This document shows positions 1-9,968 of a DNA stretch of 64,000 nucleotides, piece by piece. Where the stretch lies: the NCBI GenBank assembly GCA_009767595.1, contig VSDK01000707.1, forward strand, positions 55,539 to 119,538, read 5' to 3'. The position numbers were made by a program, and so were the translations under genes. The DNA comes from Symbiodinium kawagutii (taxonomy: Eukaryota; Sar; Dinophyceae; Suessiales; Symbiodiniaceae). How positions within the stretch are numbered: position 1 is the first letter of the stretch; each line of letters opens with the position of its first letter. The notes below the pieces were generated by a model, which ran no database searches, was not told the origin of the DNA, and saw nothing but the letters and a program-made list of their open reading frames with translations.

Positions 1-858
1 AACGCTCCCGAACAGATGGATGCTGCTCTCACCAGGTACTTCAACTCCCTCTTCTTGGAGGGACATCCGGCTCATCGTGGAAACAAGGTGATCGCGTCGG
101 TGATGCATCACCTACCCCAATTCAGTCGCCAAGGCACTTGGAACTTGCCCCATGCCTGGAGGTCCCTCAAGGGCTGGCGCCGTTTGGCTCCGGGAAGTTC
201 GAGGCAAGCGATGCCGCTGGCAGTGTGGGCAGCCCTGGCGTGCGAGATGAAGAGAGCTGGCTACTTGCAGATGGCGGTCTTCACCCTGATTTGCCTGTCT
301 TCATACAGCCGTCCTGGGGAGCTCCTGAGGTGCAGGGTCCGAAACCTGGTGAAGCCGTCGCCCACCATTTCGGAGTTTTGGAGTCTGTTGCTGAACCCAG
401 AGGAATACCAAACTCCTTCGAAGGTGGGGGAGTTCGACGACAGTGTGAGCCTGGACTCCAAGTTCTTGAAACCATGGCTGCACCCCTTGCTGAAACAGTT
501 GACAGACCGGTCACCAGACCTCCCCCTTTGGAACTTCGACTATGGCCACTACTCCAAGGTGTTTGCCCAGATCAGCGACGGGTTTGGCCTCGAGATGACT
601 CCTTATCAGATGAGACACAGTGGGCCAAGCATCGACAGAAGTCGCAACTATCGCTCCCTGTTGGAAGTGCAAAAGCGAGGCAGGTGGCGCAGCCACAAAA
701 GTGTGGCGAGATACGAGAAGAGTGCAAGGTTGGGCGCAAACTTTCAACAGCTCCCAGCACAGCTGCAGTACCACTGCCTAGTTTGCGAAAGACAGCTCGG
801 GGATGTGATGTCAGGGCGGGCCCCTTGCCCAAGGCCACCCTCAAAGCCAAAGGTGTGA
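1..858 (+). CDS. Tyrosine recombinase of a DIRS-like retroelement (5' end outside the window)
   Basis: Reads open from the left edge; the first ATG is at 16 and the frame ends in TGA at 856-858 (280 codons from that ATG). The family cuts and rejoins DNA through a covalent tyrosine intermediate and in DIRS-type elements integrates the circular DNA copy. Seen here, numbering from the ATG at 16: an Arg in the context YSRPGELLR (R99, matching the first catalytic Arg), the box YQMRHS (R200, H201), then GRWRSHKSVARY with W224 and the presumed nucleophile Y233. The first position of the usual H-x-x-R box is Tyr, not His. The reverse transcriptase/RNase H part of such an element would lie upstream and is not in the window. 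The following methyltransferase-like domain is in another frame (offset -1). A Crypton-type recombinase is a less likely alternative because of the neighbouring domain and terminal repeats. Confidence 0.8.
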   Translation, partial: NAPEQMDAALTRYFNSLFLEGHPAHRGNKVIASVMHHLPQFSRQGTWNLPHAWRSLKGWRRLAPGSSRQAMPLAVWAALACEMKRAGYLQMAVFTLICLSSYSRPGELLRCRVRNLVKPSPTISEFWSLLLNPEEYQTPSKVGEFDDSVSLDSKFLKPWLHPLLKQLTDRSPDLPLWNFDYGHYSKVFAQISDGFGLEMTPYQMRHSGPSIDRSRNYRSLLEVQKRGRWRSHKSVARYEKSARLGANFQQLPAQLQYHCLVCERQLGDVMSGRAPCPRPPSKPKV

Positions 859-1574
859 AGGGACAATACTTTGCCGACTTTTTCTCTGGCAAAGGTGGTG
901 TTGCCAAGGCAGCCAGAGCTTTGGGTTTTGCTGCCAAGGAGTGGGAGCTTGACAATGGATCCTCATTTGACCTTACCAACTCCAGAACACTTCGCCGAAT
1001 TCGACAGCACATCCAACAGGATCTTGTTTTGGCAGCCATGCTGGCTCCGCCATGTAGCAGTTTTTCAGTGGCCAGGGATCGAACAGCAGTGATTCGCAAC
1101 AGACTTTTTCCTTGGGGTTTGCCACGGGAACAGTTATCAGAAGCTGACTATGTTCGTGTTCAAACTGGTAACAAGTGTTTCAAAGCTGCTTTGAAAATCA
1201 TACATTGGTTGGACCATTATGGCATCCCGTGGATCCTCGAGAATCCATACACCTCCAAGTGCTGGTTCTTGCCGCCTGTAAAAAAGTTAGCTGCTAGCCC
1301 ACACGTTCAAACTGTCGTGGTTGACTTTTGCTACTACAAGACTCGCTGGCGCAAGCGCACTTTGCTTCTTTGTGGCAACTTGGATTCTCAGGATGTGGCA
1401 CGACTACGGCATCAATGCACCGGTCGTGGCCTCTGCTCGTTTTCAAAGAAACCTCATTTTCAGTTGACTGGTTCAAATCACCAAGGTATCCCTTGGACCA
1501 GAGTGGCTCAACCTTATCCACCAGGACTCTGCAAAGATTTAGCATTTTCTCTCACATCACCCTCCCATTATTAG
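813..1574 (+). CDS. C5-cytosine methyltransferase-like domain of the same retroelement
   Basis: A frame offset by -1 from the recombinase is open from about 138, but only the part after about 813 looks like protein; the earlier part is a shadow of the recombinase. Motifs in order: FADFFSGKGG (867-896, SAM-binding motif I type), WELDNG (motif II-like acidic residue), LAPPCSSFS (1041-1067, the PPC catalytic-cysteine loop), ILENP (from about 1233; C5 enzymes have ENV here) and TRWRKRT (resembling the QxRxR motif). The domain ends with stop TAG at 1572-1574. C5 enzymes transfer a methyl group from SAM to cytosine; retroelement-borne cytosine methyltransferase-like domains are known in dinoflagellates. 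No convincing ATG opens the domain, so it is either reached by frameshifting from the recombinase frame or separated from it by an old indel. Activity cannot be judged from sequence. Confidence 0.72.
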   Translation, partial: RAGPLPKATLKAKGVKGQYFADFFSGKGGVAKAARALGFAAKEWELDNGSSFDLTNSRTLRRIRQHIQQDLVLAAMLAPPCSSFSVARDRTAVIRNRLFPWGLPREQLSEADYVRVQTGNKCFKAALKIIHWLDHYGIPWILENPYTSKCWFLPPVKKLAASPHVQTVVVDFCYYKTRWRKRTLLLCGNLDSQDVARLRHQCTGRGLCSFSKKPHFQLTGSNHQGIPWTRVAQPYPPGLCKDLAFSLTSPSHY

Positions 1575-1619
1575 TTTCCCTTCCCTTTGTGAACATGCTG
1601 ATTTTGGGACATGTTTTGG

Positions 1620-1881
1620 GAGTTTCAGCAGCTGCAAGCAGTGCCTTCTAGCTCTCTGATTGCTCGTGTGACGATCCTTCTTCGGGGACTTTTTCATTGG
1701 CATCAGATCGCTTCACGTTTGGCATGTGTTTTGCACTGATCTTTGGAACGATGGTCAGATCAGTGACTTTTCTTTTCCTCAAAGAGGTGCACTAGCCCAG
1801 CTGCTGTCGATTGCCAGCTTGACGCCAGGACTGTGCAGAGAACGTGCTGAGAAAAAGGAGTTCACAGTGGAGAGCCATGCA
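1620..1881 (+). repeat. Direct repeat A, copy 1, in the retroelement 3' region
   Basis: Begins 45 bases after the methyltransferase stop. I see it again, base for base as far as I could compare, at 1985-2246, an offset of 365. It contains short open frames but none with protein character. Probably part of the element's split terminal repeat. Confidence 0.9.
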
Positions 1882-1930
1882 CATCTGGGAGTGAGTTCAC
1901 GTGAAGATGGAAGGGGATCGAAACCAGATG
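1882..1930 (+). repeat. 45-bp unit B in forward orientation, bounded by CATCTGG / CCAGATG
   Basis: Follows copy 1 of repeat A directly. It starts with CATCTGG and ends with its reverse complement CCAGATG, and carries the perfect 10-bp palindrome TTCACGTGAA at 1896-1905. The reverse complement of this unit follows copy 2 of repeat A, so the unit looks flipped between 7-bp inverted boundaries. Confidence 0.85.
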
Positions 1931-1984
1931 GTCACATGCCATCCATTGCTCAAGCATCCCCCCACACCCACTTCGTCTTCCCTT

Positions 1985-2246
1985 GAGTTTCAGCAGCTGC
2001 AAGCAGTGCCTTCTAGCTCTCTGATTGCTCGTGTGACGATCCTTCTTCGGGGACTTTTTCATTGGCATCAGATCGCTTCACGTTTGGCATGTGTTTTGCA
2101 CTGATCTTTGGAACGATGGTCAGATCAGTGACTTTTCTTTTCCTCAAAGAGGTGCACTAGCCCAGCTGCTGTCGATTGCCAGCTTGACGCCAGGACTGTG
2201 CAGAGAACGTGCTGAGAAAAAGGAGTTCACAGTGGAGAGCCATGCA
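1985..2246 (+). repeat. Direct repeat A, copy 2
   Basis: Same 262-bp sequence as 1620-1881, in the same orientation. The near-identity of the two copies suggests either recent duplication or templated copying during element replication. Confidence 0.9.
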
Positions 2247-2289
2247 TCTGGTTTCGATCCCCCTTCCATCTTCACGTGAACTCACTCCC
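2245..2289 (-). repeat. Unit B in reverse orientation, last segment of the retroelement
   Basis: Reverse complement of 1887-1930 with one extra C in a C run; again starts with CATCTGG and contains TTCACGTGAA (2271-2280). The right-hand 7-bp boundary is degraded after CTCCCA. Confidence 0.85.
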
Positions 2290-2513
2290 ATATTGTGAGC
2301 ATTCGCCACATGGTTAACCATTTGGAACCAGTCTGTGGGTTAGAAATGGTTTTGATACGGTTCACACACTAGTGGTCCATTGTAGCAGTTCAAAGGGGAT
2401 AGACCAGTACAGAGTTCTACCACTAGATCGGGTCGATACATGACATCAGATTGCTTATACCACCTTAGCATACACACAGGTGTGGATCTTAGTGGTATTC
2501 TATACCTATACAT

Positions 2514-2625
2514 ATGGGTGTCCACATAGTGGTATCCCCAAATCATCCGATATTGACTTTAACCATTTATAGTAATAAACCAAGCATTTCTGGGGGTACC
2601 CAAATTTTGGGAAACCACCACATAG
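2514..2625. mobile_element. MITE-like element, copy c (left end decayed)
   Basis: The right end, reverse-complemented, reads TGGTGGTTTCCCAAAATTTG, close to the TGGTGGTTTCTCAAAATAGG left end of the 8469-8580 copy. The interior word TAGTAATAAACC is shared with the copy at 46493-46599. No coding capacity. Confidence 0.55.
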
Positions 2626-2805
2626 GTAGATTAGGAGCACTCAAGTGGCGGACCACCGTAGCATAGGCTGAGCGACGTCAACGGCACAATCTTCGGCTTC
2701 TTCGTGGTACCAGAGGTGTGAAGCACCAGCGCCAGCTGGTCGCCTGGGTTTCTCGGTGAGGGAATGGAGGAGTTAAAAGTGGATAATGGTGATTTGTAAT
2801 GGATG

Positions 2806-3025
2806 AGAACCAGCAATAATAGGGAATATCTCCTGATGGTTAATGATGGTTGATGATGATTCATGATGGTGAATGATGATGAATGATGGGTCAAGATGCT
2901 TAATGATGGTTCATGATGGTGAATGAATGATGATGAATGATGGTTTAGAATGCGTAATGATGGTTAACGACACTTAATGGTGGTTCTGTAATGGTGCCTA
3001 AAAGGTGATAAATGATGGTCAGTGC
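2806..3025. repeat. Degenerate TGATGGTTAATGA-type satellite
   Basis: Many imperfect units of about 10 bases such as TTAATGATGG, TTCATGATGG and GAATGATGA without fixed phase. The same vocabulary recurs at about 13370-13440, 16010-16125, 21205-21330 and, in opposite orientation, 43680-44130. Confidence 0.7.
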
Positions 3026-6000
3026 TGGTTCATGATGCTTATTGTTGCTTAATACTTCTTGAGAATATCCGGAATGACCTTCCCGGGCAACGGTGAATTA
3101 AAAACCTAGTCCATGATAGGGTTAATCAAATACCGCAAATTTGCGTCACTAGCAAGTGATTGGCACACGGGCAATTAATGGCCAATGATCGGGTGAATTA
3201 CGGTGAATCAGTGCCTAACTAGTCAATGGGACCCAGGTCATCCAAGGTTAAACGTTAATGGCTACAGTGGTTGACAATCCAAGCATCATGGCATTGATAA
3301 TTCTAACCTTGGATCCACTACAGATCATCACAAAGATCAAGTTCGCTGCGCAACGTGCACTGCATATAATCTGTGGTTGTCAATTATGATTTGAGCAATG
3401 GCTCTTCATAATGTATCTAAAGCTTTTATCTATAGCCTATAGCTTTTAATGTAAAGATGGATCGGAATCTGGTCACTTCAGGCACCCAAAAGCTGAGCAC
3501 TCCCATGGTCACCAGGACTCTACCAGGACTCTACCAGCCCCCAAGTTTCGTCAGCCCATGGATATCCATGGGCCACGAATACCTCCACCACTGCGGATCC
3601 CGGCGTTTCAAGGTCGTCAAAGGGTTTCCCATAGCATCTCCCTGCGACAAAACATGGGGCATTGGGCACCCAAGAATCATGTGGCCAAACAGTGGGTATA
3701 ACGTGAAAATACCAGAACACGTACACCTTGCGCAATCAATCAATGGAGAAAGGATGAGAGAGCTTGCGCTTGAAACCTACAGTCACGTTGATTGACATAG
3801 ACTTCCCGTTCTTGGCCACTAAGCCGTACTTGGACAGATCCAAGTCGTTCATTCAGGGAATTAATTAGCCTGATCTTCAGCGAATTCCACGGTAACCAAG
3901 CAGATCGCGAGTTGACTTAGTTGAGACGCCAAAAACACCGGCGGCCTTCAATGGCTTCCCAGCGGCGTGTTTCGCTAGCTCGAAGAGACCTGCCACGTCC
4001 TGGCACAGATGGGAATCTCAGCACAACGAGGTGCAACTCTCTCAGCATGGAAACAACTACTGACGCAACTACTTCTAAGCCACTAAAGAATACTCAAGTC
4101 CAAAAATAGAACTTATCCTAATTGTGGAATGGTTATGCCAGAGTTGATGATGTATTTTCAGTTCATGTGGGTAGAGTGAAAACCATGTTGGTGAATGTGA
4201 CGCCAAAAAATCCACCATCTGATGGTTGTGTTGCTGATATTTCGTCCCGACACTGGCTATTGATGGGTTACCAAATAGTCAACCCACCATTGGGCCTTGT
4301 GATGTTTCAAATGAGTCCAGTATTCTCCGCAGAACTGGCTTCAAAGTCAGACTCTGAGTCAAACTTGCCAAAGTTGGAGAAGTGGACCATGGGTGGACCA
4401 TGTCTTGGAGGATCCAATTGTTTCGAAGCGTGGATGACTTCTCCAAAGTGTCCACCGATGCTGCCACTGTCCTTTGAAGGGGTCAGCTCTAAGAGCTTCT
4501 CCACCTGCGAACGACATCGAGCGACCATTTGGGAAAAAATCAACATCAAGCTGGCAATCTATTGAACCGTACATTTCGTTGACCCAAACGCCATCTCAAA
4601 GTTCTCGTCTTTGGTCAGAAGGCCAGTGGTGGTTTCAAAAAATCATCCTCGGAAGAACAAAAGTCTGTTCAGCACGTATTGGTTGTTGCCAATAAGCGGT
4701 ATTGGAAAGTTGGAAAAATCGGACCCGACATCAAGCAACCGGCCATGGTGACGCTTCCAATTTCCCCCTTCAGGTGTTCTGCTTCAAGCCGTGCGCACTG
4801 CACGTGGACGAAAACTGAGGTGGTTCATTGATCTGAGAAAATAAAAAATCTTCACACCACCAGCCAGAAACAGGTGTAAGAGATTGCTTTATCAAACTCA
4901 GCTATGAATCAACCAAGCACCCCTCAACTGTGCGATTTGGCCACTCCCACGGCCTTGCATTTTCGGGCAACGCTCACTGCGTTCCCCGTGTTCTTCTGAT
5001 CCTCCTCATTGAGGCCGTCCTGCAGGTGACAAGATTGTAGGTTTTTCATAGCCGATACCCTCTGGTGAAACAACACGCCAATCGAAAATCTATCATAAAA
5101 TGGATCATTTCGCTCAAATTTCCAGAAAATTGTGGATTTTCCATTGCCATGTTTGTTCAGAGTATAGATGAAGCGTAGATTTTAATCTCTTGGAAAGCAG
5201 AGGAAGGACAGATCTAGCGGTTGATCAATCCTAAATCAGAAAAGCCCCCTGTAGCAAGCGCAGCGAAGCTATGGCTTGCCCCGATCCCGGACGCTCCTTG
5301 ACCTGTACTATCAGCGCCTGCAGGCGTCATGATGTGGTCACCATTGCTTAACCATCAATGCCTTGACCACCTGGAATCACTAGCCATTAATGAATTATCA
5401 ACCATTGCTAGCCATTGCTAGTCGTGATCAGTAAACACTGCAAAGCATTCAATGACCATGATCCAACTTTGACCATCTCTACTACTGTTGGCTATGAGTC
5501 ATCAAAGATAGAGATTCTCCGCCCGCTGCATTTGTGCCACGTCTGAGTTCACTCTGGCTTTCAATCTAAGTGCTGCTATGGCTTCAGATCTTCGTGGCAC
5601 GCAGGTTGCTTTTCCACCCTAATCCACTACCCATCCCACAGCCATACCTTGGCTGGTAGGTCATTAAATTCAAACTCAAACCTGGCAGGGCACCGAGGAG
5701 ACACGGGTGATACACAACGCGCAGTTCAGCCAACGGAGCTGAATTCGCTGTCACTTGTTGCGACCCCAGGATACATCTTCATCACGGGATAGGCTGCAAA
5801 TTACAGTCTTTGTACACATCAGAAGTTGAGCTCCCAGCTCGTCACGGCTCAGCCCAATGTTCAAAGGGGCCTTGGTTTCTGAAACGCATCTGGATTGGAT
5901 GAAGGGCCCGTGGTGTTGGAAAGTGGGCGGCCTGCAACGTGGTGGCACTCTACAACTCTACTGGGCTACGGCTGTGGGGTTACGGCCAGTTCTAGTTGAC

Positions 6001-8468
6001 ATCTTCCCACATCGACCCTGTCAGGGTGTGGTGGCCAGCTTCTCGTTCCAGGACTATCATCAAATTCCAGCTGCAGACCCGACATCTGCCGCCATGTCAT
6101 GCTATATTCAATGAAGCATCGTCCACATTGGTCAACCATCCCGATGGGGCCGATAACATCCAATAATAGTCTTCATCCCTGAATTATGTCCAACGCGTCT
6201 CCAAGAAGAAAAAATTGGGTATTGATTGGGGCCCAGGAAACTTTCCAGCTTTCTTCCAGTACTGGGTCACTGAGATGCCCCGCGAAAGTACACCTCAATG
6301 CAAAAGCGAAGAAGCACACGGCTGCTTCGGGACCTTGGTCAAGTCCCGTCACAGGAAAGAACCAGTCTCACGTGACAGCAGTCCTCACACTATGAGGAGA
6401 AGAATGATTATGACCCCAACGGTCATAGCATGTCCGAAACTTCGCGAAACTACAAGCGATCAGAAATAGAATGACCAGTGACCAATGCTCACACAATGGG
6501 TTTCAGTGTTCAAACCCCAACGTCCGATGTCACTTCCACAAAGGGTTGATCTGCTAAGCAACAGAACTCCATCTCCAAACCACCACCAACAGCTAGGTCC
6601 AAGGAGCCGTTCGGAATTGCTGTGCAGAGCCTGTCCTGTCATGGTGACCCAGCTTCAGTCTTTGGTGAGAACCTTGAGGTACTTGGATGCCAAAACTCGT
6701 CACAGAAAATCGCTTCCCGTGTTGGGCTGTTCACATATACTGAGAAGCATAGGTAAAGTTGAATAATTGGTCGATGGTCATTGCCAGTATATAATGGTTG
6801 CTGGTTTTTGGTTGATGGTTAATGCTTCAGAATGCGCAAAATGTTTGGGACTCTTTGGAGGAAATGATGTACAGTAGTTCAAAGAAAGATTTCCAAAAGT
6901 AAAACCCAGTCCACACAAGCCCAGATCCTTACAATGAAATAGCAAACAGTCACCCACTACTCGGTGAACTCGATCATCATCATCATCCAACACCTGGTAG
7001 TCTTAGCATCCCAAGCATACTAATGGTAGCGTCTGGTGATGTTCATATTCCAACTATATCTTCCATGTTGTTGCTGCTTTTTCTATCATTATATGCCTCA
7101 GGAAATATTCAAAAATATGATAGTGATTGAAAGACTAATCCTCAAATGAAATTGGTGCATGTTTTTGTCGGTGCTTCTAGCTAAAGATGTCACGCCTTGA
7201 ACTTGTTACCCCATAGTAACCACGAACGTATTGTTGGCTTGTGTCTCTGTTGTTGGCTACAGTGTATACCCCATTAAGATATTTATCGTCATGAGCTGTT
7301 GTGATCTCCATTTTGAAACAGTTCTGTGCTTCCTCAAATTTCTTTACACCATCGATATTGTTCTCCTCCCATTCCTTGCTTGCACATATATATTGGGCTG
7401 ATCCATGAAACTTTCCAAATTGACTATTTCCTCGGCAAAGAAAAACGTTTTTTCCTGGCTCAGGGGCCCCAACTGTTCATAGATTTCAGCCATTCTTGCT
7501 GGCTACTATCCTGTATCAAATTCATCCTATCATGAACCCACTTCTTATATAACCAGTTGTGCCCCTTATGCATTCCATCATCTTTAATTATGATTGACTC
7601 ATATTGAATCGCTGATGTTAAGATGTCCTGATCGCTTGATCCTCGTTGAGAGATCAGGGTACCACCGTGGCTCTGAACAACCTGCCCTGTTGGTTGTCCT
7701 CCTGGAAGCCCCCCCAAAGCAGCACCTCACGGCCAAGTCCAAGCACCTCGACCTGCTCAGTGCTTGGTGTGAGTGGGCTACGCTGCTGTGCCAGGGGAAT
7801 AATGGCTGGTCAGACTGGTCAGGGTCAGAATCGACCAATGGACTTGGTGAAACGGACTATGCTGCGGAACGCTTCGCCACGATAAGTGTCATGGCACCCC
7901 ACTAATCCCAAGAAAAACAGGGTAAATTGAATGGCATTTCCGCTCAAGAACTTTCGCACGCACCATGTGGTATCGCCAACTGCCACGATTGCTTGGGATA
8001 CATCTGTATTGCAGGTTCTTGTTGCTTCTCCTTCTGTATGTTAGCCATGAACTCAACAATTTTGAGTCACATAAAAATCCATGTCAACAAACCTAAGTGT
8101 CCAGCTCATAGCTGTTGATTTAGCATCAAATGTAGGGTTTGTTAGTCACTGTATCTCACAGTCTAGTTGGCCATCATTGGTTATCAAAGGTTATTAACCC
8201 GTATGGCCCTATCCTATTAGCCACTAATCAATTCATGTTAATTCAACATCCTTGGTGATTCAGCAACTATATCTCCAATGAATTGTGCACCAGGGCTTCG
8301 AGACACAGCCTGGTCGCTCAAAATAAATTCTTTCAGCTGTTTCAAGCCTCGGAGCAGCGGCGAAGGACCCAAGATGGACTGCCCACCAACTGGTTGCAAC
8401 CAAGACTTGGGAGATTTCCCAACTTGTCCAACTGCCATGCCTCAATACTTAACCAAGATGGCATGATA

Positions 8469-8580
8469 ATATGGTGGTTTCTCAAAATAGGGGTATCCCG
8501 AAATCATCCAAAAGTAGTCAGATATAGTAGCAAAATATTGATATAGTAATAGGATCCCCTGTTTTGACACCCCACCATAT
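8469..8580. mobile_element. MITE-like element, copy a (best preserved)
   Basis: About 112 bp with terminal inverted repeats: the left end ATATGGTGGTTTCTCAAAAT matches the reverse complement of the right end, ATATGGTGGGGTGTCAAAAC, and both continue into AGGGG or CAGGGG. Next to the left end is CCCGAAATCATCC, a word that recurs (in either orientation) beside the ends of the other copies. No coding capacity, so it would be a non-autonomous inverted-repeat transposon. Confidence 0.6.
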
Positions 8581-9001
8581 GACTTCTCCATTGTTGACCC
8601 GCAATCGGTGGTTTAATCGTTACCAGGACCTGTGGCCAGATCTACAAGAATCGATAGGTTCACCTTCAGGCACACATGGAAGCACTGCAAATGGTTGGTG
8701 GTTTATGATCGTTAATGATTGTTAATAATTGCTGATGAGAATTTGTTCCAAAATTCAAACGATCCTCCTTGGTATGGTTTACAAGCACCCACATTTTAAC
8801 ATACCCCTTGACAAGATGATCAAGGACACACGTGTTCAATGGTCCAAAATGATCCAAAGCCTTCCTGCGAAGCAAGAGCTATACCGCTGTCGACAATCCA
8901 AAGCATAACCCGACGATGGCTTGCTGGATTCTGGCAGAATCCAGCACCGTGATTGCTCAAAGCTTTGGGTAGCTGATCAAGTGACTTTCGTTAGAACATT
9001 G

Positions 9002-9002
9002 C

Positions 9003-9044
<42 letters not shown>

Positions 9045-9080
9045 CGTAGTCGTTGTTGTTGGTGGTGGAGGTGGTGTTGC
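9002..9080. repeat. (GTT)n microsatellite grading into GGTGGT
   Basis: About 14 uninterrupted GTT triplets, then imperfect GTC, GTA and GGT units. Open frames across it encode homopolymers and are not genes. Confidence 0.9.
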
Positions 9081-9868
9081 TTCTGCGATCATTCTTGTGA
9101 TCAGATGAGTTGTGAGTTGCATCGTAGCAATCACAGAACCCGACGAACATGTTCAGATTTTTTATTGTTCATGCAATCTCGCAGTTTCCAAGCTTTACTG
9201 CGGCGAGATTTGGTGATTTTTGCTGTGAATTATCTTTTTGTGGCAACTCGGAAGATTCCAAGACTCGCAGCTCACCCGTCAAAATGTTGCTAGATGAAGT
9301 AGCTGGAGTAGATGAAGTGTGTGGTTCACCATGTTTTGGAGTATTTACCGGTCCAAGTAAACATACTGTAACAGTTGGGAATCTTTTCTTTGCAATTGGG
9401 AGCTCAAATCATGCGGAATCGCACACCTGTGACCCCTCCCCAACACCGCCTTGATGTCACTATGAATGGAAACCGAGACACTCAAAGGTTTTCTTCCATC
9501 TGTAGAATGCAAGAAAGGAGTGTCTGTGTCTGGCATCATGTCATAGAAACTCGTCCACCCCTGGCATGCTGACAGCGTGGGAATGGGCAGCTGCACATCG
9601 GTCGAGATCATGGATGACTCGCAAGACGATGCTGGCAGCATGGGCTGCAGAGTACTTGATTGGAATCCTCTGCCCCGATTCCTGAGCCAAACCCATGTGA
9701 TACTGATTGGTTGCGAGGCACCAGCCCATTGTTGCTCAAGAACCAGAAATAGTTCCATCAAACCCTACAACGACGGCTGTGCACCGCTACAACTGCTCTA
9801 TTTTTGGGGTCCCTATTTTGGAAAAATCCAACAAATGGACAGAGGGGTTTAGTCAGGGCAATCTCATA

Positions 9869-9914
9869 AATATATATATATATATATATATAGATATATA
9901 TATATATATATATA
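9869..9914. repeat. (TA)n array running into an assembly gap
   Basis: Almost pure TA dinucleotides with one GA interruption, ending directly at the run of N. The array probably caused the gap. Confidence 0.9.
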
Positions 9915-9968
9915 NNNNNNNNNNNNNNNNNNNNNNNNNNNNNNNNNNNNNNNNNNNNNNNNNNNNNN
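9915..9968. other. Assembly gap (54 N)
   Basis: Run of N. The length may be an estimate. The open frame spanning it on the plus strand is meaningless. Confidence 0.99.

Larger units (their letters stand above)
1..2289 (+). mobile_element. 3' part of a DIRS-like (tyrosine-recombinase) retroelement
   Basis: Contains the recombinase, the methyltransferase-like domain and a complex terminal block without long terminal repeats or obvious target-site duplication. The terminal block has a 262-bp direct repeat and a ~45-bp unit present once in each orientation, an arrangement expected of tyrosine-recombinase retroelements (split or inverted terminal repeats plus internal complementary regions) rather than LTR or LINE elements. 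The right boundary is placed at the end of the last inverted unit and is an inference; the left part lies outside the window. Confidence 0.65.
2290..8468. other. Gene-free interval with degenerate repeats
   Basis: No frame here shows a recognisable family. It holds a MITE-like element (2514-2625), a TGATGGTT-type degenerate satellite (2806-3025) and a patch of AACCATTGCTAGCC-like repeats around 5340-5430. Stop-free stretches at 3457-3795, 4122-4565 (and minus-strand frames over 4307-4549), 6215-6469 and 7594-7905 are of chance length, with overlapping frames on both strands reading equally well, so none is called. Confidence 0.5.

Noticed and set aside
138..812. N-terminal half of the 478-codon frame containing the methyltransferase
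   Set aside because: It is the shadow of the recombinase reading frame; protein character starts only near 813.
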